From Leptospira sp. WS58.C1 (GTDB lineage: Bacteria; Spirochaetota; Leptospiria; Leptospirales; Leptospiraceae), in NCBI RefSeq assembly GCF_040833995.1, contig NZ_CP162137.1, positions 1,453,001-1,517,000 of the forward strand: DNA of 64,000 bases, given 5' to 3'. The position numbers were made by a program, and so were the translations under genes. The notes beneath the pieces are model-generated. The model worked only from the letters and a program-made list of their open reading frames with translations. It had not been told where the DNA came from and did not search any database. Within the stretch, counting starts at the first letter, position 1; each line of letters begins with the position of its first letter. This document shows positions 17,607-24,814 of the stretch, piece by piece.

Positions 17607-18808
17607 CGATCCCAAACAACAATCCTAATACAATATTTACACGCACCACTCCAGATGATGGTGTATTATTCGGAACAGAGTTTTCTCGATTGTACGCAAA
17701 CGACAATGAGCTGCAAAACCAAGTTAATTATTTAGAAACTCAGTTCGATCCTCAATCACAACTTTCTAATACTCCAAATTGGTCTTCTCCTTCTAGTTCG
17801 ATAGCTCCTTCTGCTAAAGCGTTGGACGCGAGAGCGAAGAGTCTTATTCCTTTGAAAAGATTTGCTGGTTGGATGACTGACTTTTGGGTGTTGAGGACAA
17901 CCCCGGCAGCCGATGTTTTGACTTCAGTGTGTTGGGCATCCGAATTGAACTTGTTTGTCGCAGTTGGAGTGACAGCATCTAATAATCAAGCTATGACCTC
18001 TTCTGATGCAGTCAATTGGACTGCTCGACCCATATCAGGAAATAACGTTTGGTCTTTTGTTTGCTGGTCTCCTCAGTTGAGTTTGTTCGTAGCTGTGGGT
18101 AGTAGTGGGACCAACCCAGTAATGACCTCCCCTGACGGAATTATTTGGACCTCTCGAGTCAGTCCTGAAAATAACTGGAATTCCGTTTGCTGGTCTCCTC
18201 AGTTGAGTTTGTTCGTAGCTGTGGGTAGTAGCGGGACCAATCCAGTAATGACCTCCCCTGACGGAATTATTTGGACCTCTCGAATCACTTCGAATTTTTC
18301 CTGGAACTCCGTTTGTTGGTCACCCGAGTTGAGTTTATTCGTTGTCGTGGGTAGCGGGACCAGTGGGGTAATGACCTCCCCTGATGGAATTACCTGGACT
18401 ACTATTACCGGCATTCCGGGAAATAACTGGCGCTCCGTTTGTTGGTCACCCGAGTTGCATTTGTTTGTAGCGGTGGCTCTTAATGGAACAGGCAATCGTG
18501 TCATGACTTCTCCTAATGGAATTAATTGGACCTCCCGATTGAGCGCGGCAGATAGTCTATGGTCTTCCGTTTGCTGGTCTCCCGAATTATATCTGTTCGT
18601 TGCGGTAGCAAAAATTGGAACAGGTAATTATATAATGACTTCTCCTGACGGAACCAATTGGAGTCTACGATCGGGTGCCGCAGATAATTCCTGGGAATCA
18701 GTTTGCTGGTCACCGCAATTAGGCATTTTTGCTGCTGTCTCTTCAGGAAGCAATAGCAATCGAGTTATGACTTCCGGCTCCGGTCTAGGGGTCGGATATT
18801 TAGGATAA
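17603..18808 (+). CDS. Tail fibre B1, seven-repeat predicted beta-propeller
   Basis: 401 residues, overlapping fibre A by 4 bp. The anchor (IPNNNPNTIFTRTTPDDG) and linker (DFWVLRTTP) are close to those of fibre B2 at 19263, also at the DNA level. Seven SVCW-type repeats follow, the second reading FVCW. Two adjacent repeats (starting 18059 and 18185) are nearly identical DNA, a recent 126-bp duplication. The C-terminal tail GSGLGVGYLG recurs in B2. Probable receptor-binding fibre. Confidence 0.7.
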   Translation: MTIPNNNPNTIFTRTTPDDGVLFGTEFSRLYANDNELQNQVNYLETQFDPQSQLSNTPNWSSPSSSIAPSAKALDARAKSLIPLKRFAGWMTDFWVLRTTPAADVLTSVCWASELNLFVAVGVTASNNQAMTSSDAVNWTARPISGNNVWSFVCWSPQLSLFVAVGSSGTNPVMTSPDGIIWTSRVSPENNWNSVCWSPQLSLFVAVGSSGTNPVMTSPDGIIWTSRITSNFSWNSVCWSPELSLFVVVGSGTSGVMTSPDGITWTTITGIPGNNWRSVCWSPELHLFVAVALNGTGNRVMTSPNGINWTSRLSAADSLWSSVCWSPELYLFVAVAKIGTGNYIMTSPDGTNWSLRSGAADNSWESVCWSPQLGIFAAVSSGSNSNRVMTSGSGLGVGYLG

Positions 18809-18849
18809 ATATACTGTAGCAATAATACATTAGAAAAACTGAAACTATC

Positions 18850-19266
18850 ATGGCAATACCTCAGATTTCTCCAAATACCATTTTTAATAGGTTCACCCCG
18901 AGCGATGGACTTCTCTTCGGAATAGAATATACCCGTCTCTACGCGAATGATCGAGCTTTGCCAGATCAATTGACTGCTCTAGATCCGCAAACTTATGTGA
19001 CTGACACTCCTAATTGGAGCGCTCCTTTGGAGGCAAATCTTGCATCTTCCCAAAGAGCGTTTGATTCTTTGGTCCAATCTTTAGTGCCAACATTTCTGAA
19101 GAATATGGCAGCGTGGTTCGCCGATTTTTGGGTAATACATACTAACCCGGTAGACAATACTTGGACTTCTATTTGTTGGTCTCCGCAATTAGGAATCTTT
19201 GCAGTTGTAGGGAGTACTGGTTCAGGAAATCGATTTATGACAACTCGTAATGGTATAGGAAAATGA
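18850..19266 (+). CDS. Tail fibre C1, collapsed to one propeller repeat
   Basis: 138 residues. The anchor and linker (IPQISPNTIFNRFTPSDG; MAAWFADFWVIHTNP) match fibre C2 at 20530, but only one SICW repeat remains before the ending MTTRNGIGK, against seven in C2. One repeat cannot close a propeller, so this looks like an internally deleted copy. The reading frame is intact and the end overlaps B2 by 4 bp, so it may still be translated as an anchor without a head. Confidence 0.65.
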   Translation: MAIPQISPNTIFNRFTPSDGLLFGIEYTRLYANDRALPDQLTALDPQTYVTDTPNWSAPLEANLASSQRAFDSLVQSLVPTFLKNMAAWFADFWVIHTNPVDNTWTSICWSPQLGIFAVVGSTGSGNRFMTTRNGIGK

Positions 19267-20483
19267 CGATTCCAAACAATAACCCAAATACTATCTTTAC
19301 TCGCACTACTCCGGATGACGGTCTATTATTCGGAACCGAGTTTTCTCGATTGTATGCAAACGACAATGAATTACAGAACCAAGTAAATTTTTTAGAGAAC
19401 CAGTTCGATCCTCAATCACAACTTTCTAATACTCCAAATTGGTCTTCTCCTTTTACTTCGATTGCTCCTTCTGCCAAAGCGTTGGACGCGAGAGCGAAGA
19501 GTGTTATTCCTTTGAAAAGATTTGCTGGTTGGATGACTGACTTTTGGATAATGAGAATAAGTCCGGCAGATAATCAATGGACCTCTGTATGCTGGTCATC
19601 TGAACTTAATCTTTTTGTAGCGGTCGCAAACAGTGGTATTAGTAATCGAGTGATGACTAGTAGTGATGGAATGGTTTGGACAATTCGCGCAAGTGCTACA
19701 GATAATACATGGGTATCTGTCTGTTGGTCCCCTCAGTTGAATCTTTTTGTCGCAATTAGTGATTCCGGTACTGGTAACCAAGTAATGACTAGTTCTGATG
19801 GCATAACTTGGATTAGTGGAACAAGTGCGACTAATAATTCTTGGCGTTCTGTTTGTTGGTCGTCCCAGTTGAATTTGTTCGTTGCAGTGGCCAATACGGG
19901 TACAGGCGATCGAGTAATGACTAGTTCTGATGGCATAACTTGGATTAGTAGAACAAGTGCAGCAGATAATTCATGGAGTTCTGTTTGTTGGTCGCCGCAG
20001 TTGAATTTGTTCGTTGCAGTAGCCAATACGGGTACAGGCAATCGAGTGATGACTTCCTCTAACGGAATAAATTGGACAAGTCGAACGAGTGCCGCGGACA
20101 ATAATTGGACCTCAATTTGTTGGTCATCTCAGTTGAATTTGTTCGTTGCAGTAGCATCAGGAAGTGGCAGTAATGTAATGACTAGTGCGGATGGAATTAC
20201 ATGGGTGGGGCGGACAGGTGCGGCAGATAATCAATGGACCTCCGTTTGTTGGTCTCCAGAGCTAGGAATTTTTGTAGCTGTGGCTTACTTGCTCATTAGC
20301 AATCGAGTGATGACTAGTCCCGACGGGAGTAACTGGACACTTCGATCAGGAGCTAATGAAATGGCATGGCAGTCGGTTTGTTGGTCTCCTGAATTAGGAA
20401 TGTTTGTTGCGGTAGCCTATGCAGGTAGCTCAAATCGAATTATGACTACTGGTTCCGGCCTCGGTAAAGGATATTTAGGATAA
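19263..20483 (+). CDS. Tail fibre B2, seven-repeat predicted beta-propeller
   Basis: 406 residues, paralogue of B1 with the same anchor, linker and YLG ending. It has seven repeats (SVCWSSELNLFVAVANS through SVCWSPELGMFVAVAYA). Variation concentrates in the loops between the conserved CWSP and MTS-DG motifs, as expected for a binding face under diversifying selection. It overlaps C1 by 4 bp. B1-C1 and B2-C2 look like two copies of a two-gene unit. Confidence 0.7.
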   Translation: MTIPNNNPNTIFTRTTPDDGLLFGTEFSRLYANDNELQNQVNFLENQFDPQSQLSNTPNWSSPFTSIAPSAKALDARAKSVIPLKRFAGWMTDFWIMRISPADNQWTSVCWSSELNLFVAVANSGISNRVMTSSDGMVWTIRASATDNTWVSVCWSPQLNLFVAISDSGTGNQVMTSSDGITWISGTSATNNSWRSVCWSSQLNLFVAVANTGTGDRVMTSSDGITWISRTSAADNSWSSVCWSPQLNLFVAVANTGTGNRVMTSSNGINWTSRTSAADNNWTSICWSSQLNLFVAVASGSGSNVMTSADGITWVGRTGAADNQWTSVCWSPELGIFVAVAYLLISNRVMTSPDGSNWTLRSGANEMAWQSVCWSPELGMFVAVAYAGSSNRIMTTGSGLGKGYLG

Positions 20484-20529
20484 CTACATCCTTTGGTAAC
20501 TCTATCATATTAGGAAAACTGAAATTATC

Positions 20530-21759
20530 ATGACTATACCTCAGATCTCTCCAAATACGATTTTTAATAGGTTCACTCCAAGTGACGGACTCCTTTTCGG
20601 AATAGAATTTGCTCGTCTCTATGCGAATGATCGAGCTTTGCAAGATCAATTAACTGCGCTAAATCCGCAAACTTACATAACAGACACTCCTAATTGGAAC
20701 GCTCCTCTTGAGACAAATCTCGCTCCTTCTCAAAGGGCTGTGGATTCTTTGATCCAATCTTTGGTGCCAACGTTTCTTAAGAATATGGCAGCATGGTTTG
20801 CAGATTTTTGGGTAACACGCACTAATCCTGTAGATAATAATTGGACTTCGATTTGCTGGTCACCGCAATTGAACCTTTTTGTTGCGGTTGCAAGTGGTGC
20901 TGGCACTGGAAATCGAGTAATGACATCTCCGGATGGAGTTACCTGGACAAGTCGGACAAGTGTTCCGGACAATACTTGGACGTCTGTTTGCTGGTCCCCC
21001 CAATTAAATCTTTTTGTGGCTGTTTCAAATGCAGGAACAAATCGCGTGATAACATCTCCAGACGGAGTTGCGTGGACAAGTCGAGCGATCACTTTCGCTG
21101 TAGGTTGGACCTCTGTATGTTGGTCTCCTCAGTTAAGTCTTTTTGTTGCCGTTGGTAACAGTGGAACAAGCGCAAACAAGATAATGACATCTGCTAATGG
21201 AACGAGTTGGACTATCCGAACAGTTTCGCTTACTAGTCTGAACTATGCTTCAGTCTGTTGGTCTTCTGAGCTTGGTATTTTTGTGGCAGTGGGCGGAACC
21301 GGAACAATTGATCACACGATGACTTCCACTGATGGGATTTCATGGCTTCAAAGACTAATAAGTAATACTGATATAATTTGGAGTTCAGTCTGTTGGTCCC
21401 CTGAACTTGGGCTATTTGCAGCAGTCGCAAATACTGGAACTGGAAATCGAGTGATGACTAGCGTAGATGGAGCTAACTGGATAGGTCGAACGAGTGCAGC
21501 CAATAACACATGGACCTCAATATGCTGGTCTCCATTACTAAAACTTTTTATTGCAGTCGCAAGTTCCGGAACTGGTAACCGCGTCATGTCTTCTTCAGAC
21601 GGTATCAATTGGACGGTTAGAGCGAGTGCTGCAGACAATAACTGGACTTCTGTTTGTTGGTCTCCTGAGTTAGGGACATTTGTTGCAGTTGCGAATACCG
21701 GGACTGGAAATCGAGTAATGACAACTCGAACCGGTTTAGGGAAAGGTCATACTTCTTAA
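20530..21759 (+). CDS. Tail fibre C2, seven-repeat predicted beta-propeller
   Basis: 409 residues, the full-length counterpart of C1. Anchor IPQISPNTIFNRFTPSDG, linker MAAWFADFWVTRTNP, then seven repeats from SICWSPQLNLFVAVASG to SVCWSPELGTFVAVANT, ending RTGLGKGHTS. The 5' leader (attaggaaaactgaaattatc) resembles that of C1, supporting duplication of the unit including its ribosome region. Probable alternative receptor-binding fibre. Confidence 0.7.
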   Translation: MTIPQISPNTIFNRFTPSDGLLFGIEFARLYANDRALQDQLTALNPQTYITDTPNWNAPLETNLAPSQRAVDSLIQSLVPTFLKNMAAWFADFWVTRTNPVDNNWTSICWSPQLNLFVAVASGAGTGNRVMTSPDGVTWTSRTSVPDNTWTSVCWSPQLNLFVAVSNAGTNRVITSPDGVAWTSRAITFAVGWTSVCWSPQLSLFVAVGNSGTSANKIMTSANGTSWTIRTVSLTSLNYASVCWSSELGIFVAVGGTGTIDHTMTSTDGISWLQRLISNTDIIWSSVCWSPELGLFAAVANTGTGNRVMTSVDGANWIGRTSAANNTWTSICWSPLLKLFIAVASSGTGNRVMSSSDGINWTVRASAADNNWTSVCWSPELGTFVAVANTGTGNRVMTTRTGLGKGHTS

Positions 21760-21804
21760 GATATTAGAATAAAGTTATTTTTTTGATAATAGGGAATTTG
21801 TTAT

Positions 21805-22257
21805 ATGCCAACACCATTTAATACACCGGAAACGACTTTCAATCGATTTACTCCAAATGATGGAAATCTTCTCGGCTCCGAGTTTGGTCGTTTATATACG
21901 AACGACAATACTTTGCAGAGCGAAATCGACGAGATCAATGCGCCTGAGTTTGATAATGGGAATTCCGGTGCTTCTAAGACGATCAATTTCGCGTTAGGAT
22001 ATGCACATAGATTGGTTTTAGATTCTTCGAATTGCACTTTGGCTTTTTCCGGTCCGAAATCGGGGAAAGTATATTCTATTTTCCTGATACAGGATGCGAC
22101 TGGCGGAAGAACGGTCACCTGGCCTTCTTCTGTTGTATGGCCCGGTGGTGTTGCACCGATCTTGAGTTCCGGTCCCAATAAGGCGGATCTGATGATTTTC
22201 TATTATTCCGGATCAAAATATTACGGAAGTTATTCTCAAAATTATGCTACTACATAG
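21805..22257 (+). CDS. Tail fibre D: shared anchor with a different C-terminal domain
   Basis: 150 residues. The first ~40 residues carry the shared anchor (FNTPETTFNRFTPNDGN; SEFGRLYTNDNTLQ). The propeller is replaced by a ~90-residue beta domain (GGRTVTWPSSVVWPGG; MIFYYSGSKYYGSYSQ) of a type common in phage tail-fibre proteins. It overlaps the glycine-rich gene by 14 bp, so the two may form one receptor-binding unit. Confidence 0.65.
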   Translation: MPTPFNTPETTFNRFTPNDGNLLGSEFGRLYTNDNTLQSEIDEINAPEFDNGNSGASKTINFALGYAHRLVLDSSNCTLAFSGPKSGKVYSIFLIQDATGGRTVTWPSSVVWPGGVAPILSSGPNKADLMIFYYSGSKYYGSYSQNYATT

Positions 22258-23260
22258 AGCACTTTTCGCCGGAGCAGTTTCCGTAACTCCTGCTTTAGAT
22301 GTTGTAAACGGTGGTTGGAAAGTTGCGACCGCTAAAGTATTTTCGAGTATCGCAACAGGCTATAAAATTTTCATGAAAGCGGGCTCCTTCGTATCTTTAT
22401 CGGACTATGATGAAGTCCAGGAAATTTCGGGGGGAGGACAGAGGCATGTTTTATTTAATACGCCTATCGAAGGACAAACTTATTACTTTATTGCGGTTGC
22501 CTTACAAGACTCGGAAACTTCTTTGCCTTCCGTAATTAAACCTTTCACCGAAAACGAAACAGTCTTATTTTCGAAATCTTCTGTAGGTACTTTTGCCTTC
22601 ATGGTTCCTCAAGATATTTACGTATTAAACTGCAATTTGGTAGGGGGTGCAGGTGGTCCAGGAGGAGGAGGTGGTGGCGGTGCTAATGACTTCTTTAGTG
22701 GGACCGGCGGAATTGGTGGTAGCGGTGGCGCTAAAGGAGAAGATACTAGTTTCGGATCTAATGCTGCCTCGGGCGGTAGTGGAGGAGGAGGCGGTGGTGG
22801 TGGCGCAAGTCATCGACCGGTTTTGCCGCCTGTATTACCTGGGCAATCTGGAACTTCTGGTATGAATAGTACCGTATTTGCAGGGGGGGCTGGAGGAGCG
22901 GGCGGTAATGAGAGCGGATCCGCTCAATCCGGCAGTGACGGCAGTATGAATGCGGAAGGTTCCTGGTCAGAGCAACCAAGCTGGGGGCGGAGGAATACAT
23001 TTGCTCCTTCCGGTGGTGCCGGAAGGAATTCTTCTCCATCTGGAGCTTCAGGCGGACTTGGCGGTTCAGGAGAATATTTGAATATTCCGAATTTACAAGT
23101 CATTCCGGGATCAAGTATTTCGGGAATTGTGGGCAATCGAGGAAACGGAGGTGCAGGCGGTTCGGGAGGAGCAACACTTTCCGGGCAATATGGCGGCAAT
23201 GGCCAGATGGCGACTGGCAGTAATTTAGGAAATCCCGGAGGAATACAGATCAAGGGTTAA
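22244..23260 (+). CDS. Glycine-rich tail adhesin-like protein
   Basis: 338 residues. Residues about 1-130 form a beta-rich domain (ATGYKIFMKAGSFVSL; GQTYYFIAVALQDSE). Residues about 133-338 are very rich in Gly and Ser with repeated GGxGGSGG blocks. Such glycine-rich regions in phage adhesins (for example T-even gp38-type tips) fold as packed polyglycine helices with exposed variable loops that bind receptors. It follows fibre D by overlap and is the last intact gene of the operon. The analogy is structural, not homology shown here. Confidence 0.55.
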   Translation: MLLHRALFAGAVSVTPALDVVNGGWKVATAKVFSSIATGYKIFMKAGSFVSLSDYDEVQEISGGGQRHVLFNTPIEGQTYYFIAVALQDSETSLPSVIKPFTENETVLFSKSSVGTFAFMVPQDIYVLNCNLVGGAGGPGGGGGGGANDFFSGTGGIGGSGGAKGEDTSFGSNAASGGSGGGGGGGGASHRPVLPPVLPGQSGTSGMNSTVFAGGAGGAGGNESGSAQSGSDGSMNAEGSWSEQPSWGRRNTFAPSGGAGRNSSPSGASGGLGGSGEYLNIPNLQVIPGSSISGIVGNRGNGGAGGSGGATLSGQYGGNGQMATGSNLGNPGGIQIKG

Positions 23261-23300
23261 GTAATTTCTGTTTTTTTAATTTGAAGAATAGTAATTTTAT

Positions 23301-23338
23301 AAAATTGAATATTCTTCAGAAGATAATATTCAATTTTT
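23301..23338 (+). terminator. Terminator-like hairpin at the end of the tail operon
   Basis: AAAATTGAATATT and AATATTCAATTTT are 13-bp perfect arms around an 11-bp loop, followed by a further T then CT. It lies 40 bp after the glycine-rich gene and probably ends the tail operon. The stem is AT-rich, so it may be leaky. Confidence 0.6.
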
Positions 23339-23442
23339 CTGTCGCACGGGACATAAATGTGTGAGTTCCAGAACATGGTGCAAATACAATTTAGGAGAAC
23401 ATTTATATACCAATCCTGAGCATAAAGAAGAAGATAACATGA

Positions 23443-23904
23443 GATAGAAGCACGCCGAACGACGGGCTCCTTTTTGATCAAGAGTATTCTTCACTCTATA
23501 CAAACGACATTTCTCTACAATCTCAAGTGGAGAATTTACAATCACCAATCGATTCTTTAACGGCTTTGCTTTCAACGACAAACGTCCCTTTGGGAGCAAT
23601 CATTGAATTCGATTTTCCGAATATTCCTTCCGCTTTTATGATCACAAACGGTCAGGCAATTTCAAGGACGACGTATTCTGCTCTATGGAATCTTGTTCAT
23701 CGTACGATAATCGGCATTGTTCCGGCTACCGATCGGATCCAGTCGAATTCTCATGGGCTCAGCGCAGGACAATTGGTGATGTTTTCGTTTACCGGAGGTG
23801 GGATTAAGTCAACTGTTCTTTACTTTGTAATAAGTCCCTCTAACAACGATTTTCAGAATTCTTTGACTAATTTAAGGGAAGTTATTGATTTAACTGTAAC
23901 TTAA
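23443..23904 (+). pseudogene. Tail fibre E remnant: anchor plus phage tail-collar domain, 5' end lost
   Basis: The frame opens after a TGA at 23440-23442 and reads TPNDGLLFDQEYSSLYTND, the shared anchor lacking its first ~12 residues and any ATG start. A coiled segment follows. Then GAIIEFDFPNIPSAFMITNG and ISRTTYSALWNLV match the phage tail collar domain. It ends at TAA 23902-23904. Only a GTG at 23527 gives a start, which would lose the anchor. It is best seen as a decayed fibre gene beyond the operon terminator. Confidence 0.6.
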
Positions 23905-23942
23905 ATACGGGATCAGAAAAAAATGGGTGCTCTAAAGTTTTA

Positions 23943-24088
23943 ATGATCGGAGATATCCAAATAGATTTCAAGATAGAAGATAAATTCAAAATCCCTTTAC
24001 TGGGGGGTGAGAATGATTATATCACGAGGGGATGATCCAGAAATCGATTTGAACGGAAAAGTATTTTTGCTCACGGCAGGGAAAGTCC
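23943..24088 (+). pseudogene. Truncated, frameshifted gene fragment at the island edge
   Basis: An ATG at 23943 opens a 30-residue ORF (MIGDIQIDFKIEDKFKIPLL then GGENDYITRG). Shifting frame near 24030 continues as ISRGDDPEIDLNGKVFLLTA. This second frame runs straight into the 309-bp repeat at 24089, where the sequence switches to antisense LprI DNA. It looks like the start of a real small gene that was frameshifted and cut by the junction. I do not recognise the family. Confidence 0.4.
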
Positions 24089-24355
24089 AGGACCTTCACA
24101 AATCCCGTCTCTGTATCCGATCCAAAGAACTTGCAATTTTTTTAAATCTACCTTTTCGGGTTCGGACAAACCTTCCCTTATTTTTTTATAAGTAAGGTTC
24201 AATTCTTTGTCAGCGACTTGGTACTCGTTCATGTAACATTTTTTCTGATCGTTTTTGTTTTTGATCTTGGAACAAGGATCCGCCGGTTCGGATGTTTTGG
24301 ATAAAAGGGAAAATGCAAGTAGGAGCAGGGAGGCGGAGGAGAGTAGAAAGCGCAT
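24071..24355 (-). pseudogene. Truncated LprI-like gene, right copy
   Basis: The first 89 codons match the full gene at 5138-5848 with three residue changes or fewer, ending at GICEG. A short unrelated tail (PGLSLP) and a stop follow. The signal peptide and most of the LprI domain are kept, but the C-terminal ~145 residues are gone. Because the upstream DNA is identical to the intact copy, it may still be transcribed and exported as a short protein. Confidence 0.8.
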
Positions 24356-24397
24356 GAAAGGATTTTATTATCCAACGGGAGATGACAATAATTTTCC
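24089..24397. repeat. 309-bp direct repeat, right copy (flanks tail island)
   Basis: Second copy of 5582-5890; positions 24198-24397 are identical to 5691-5890. The repeat ends at TTTTCC, after which the two flanks differ completely. Confidence 0.9.
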
Positions 24398-24745
24398 TCG
24401 GCAAAGTGTTTCGTTTTTGTTCCTGATGTTCCGATTGTATAAGACATAATGAAGGTAGTGTCCTGAAAAGAATATCATGTTATTTTTATAATATGGAATA
24501 ACATAAATTTTGTTTTATTTTTCTCTTTTGTTTGCCGTTTTTCTTTAGTTTTCATGCGAAGTCTTTCCCTTTATCTTTTTCTATTGCGGCCCTATAGTTA
24601 AATGGATGTTAGCTGAACTTGAGTGAGAATTGTGCAAGGATTTGATTGTCGGTATCGGTCGTAATTCTCCGTTAGATGAATGTCTATTGGATTCCCTGTG
24701 AATTTGTCGTTTCTCGGTTACTTACGTTGTTCGACCTTGTGGGTG
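24398..24745. other. Intergenic region between island and glycogen operon
   Basis: No gene seen. It contains an inverted repeat with 8-bp arms (ATGTTATT at 24477-24484, AATAACAT at 24497-24504), a possible regulator site. The rest is AT-rich. Confidence 0.4.
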
Positions 24746-24774
24746 TTGACGTTAGTGTAGAGTAAATGTATGAT
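24746..24774 (+). promoter_or_regulatory. Sigma70-type promoter of the glycogen operon
   Basis: TTGACG at 24746-24751, a 17-bp spacer and TATGAT at 24769-24774. This places transcription start near 24781, leaving GGAGG at 24801-24805 and the ATG at 24815. It argues against the upstream in-frame TTG at 24770 as a start. Confidence 0.7.
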
Positions 24775-24814
24775 CTTTTGTCACAGGAATTCGGATATTA
24801 GGAGGCAAAGGATC

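Larger units (their letters stand above)
5891..24088. mobile_element. Headless contractile-tail island (R-type tailocin-like or prophage remnant)
   Basis: About 18 kb of plus-strand genes for a complete contractile tail, from terminator and sheath through baseplate to fibres, plus one cell-wall enzyme. It is bounded by 309-bp direct repeats and flanked by ordinary chromosomal genes. No capsid, portal, terminase, integrase, lysogeny regulator or holin is seen inside. An eCIS is disfavoured because no AAA+ ATPase or LysM baseplate protein is present. Boundaries are taken from the repeat. Confidence 0.75.

Noticed and set aside
16700..21740. CRISPR array or simple tandem repeat
   Set aside because: The periodic DNA is coding, with ~120-bp units translating to protein blades; there are no short repeats with unique spacers.
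22924..23253. Minus-strand 109-residue Pro-rich ORF
   Set aside because: It is the antisense shadow of the Gly-rich gene (Gly codons read as Pro).
16419..23260. Diversity-generating retroelement behind fibre variation
   Set aside because: No reverse transcriptase and no template/variable repeat pair were seen; variation is better explained by repeat duplication and recombination.
24584..24660. tRNA-like stretch (GCGGCCCTATAGTTAAATGG)
   Set aside because: No D, anticodon or T arms can be folded and no GTTCRA-type T-loop follows; probably chance.
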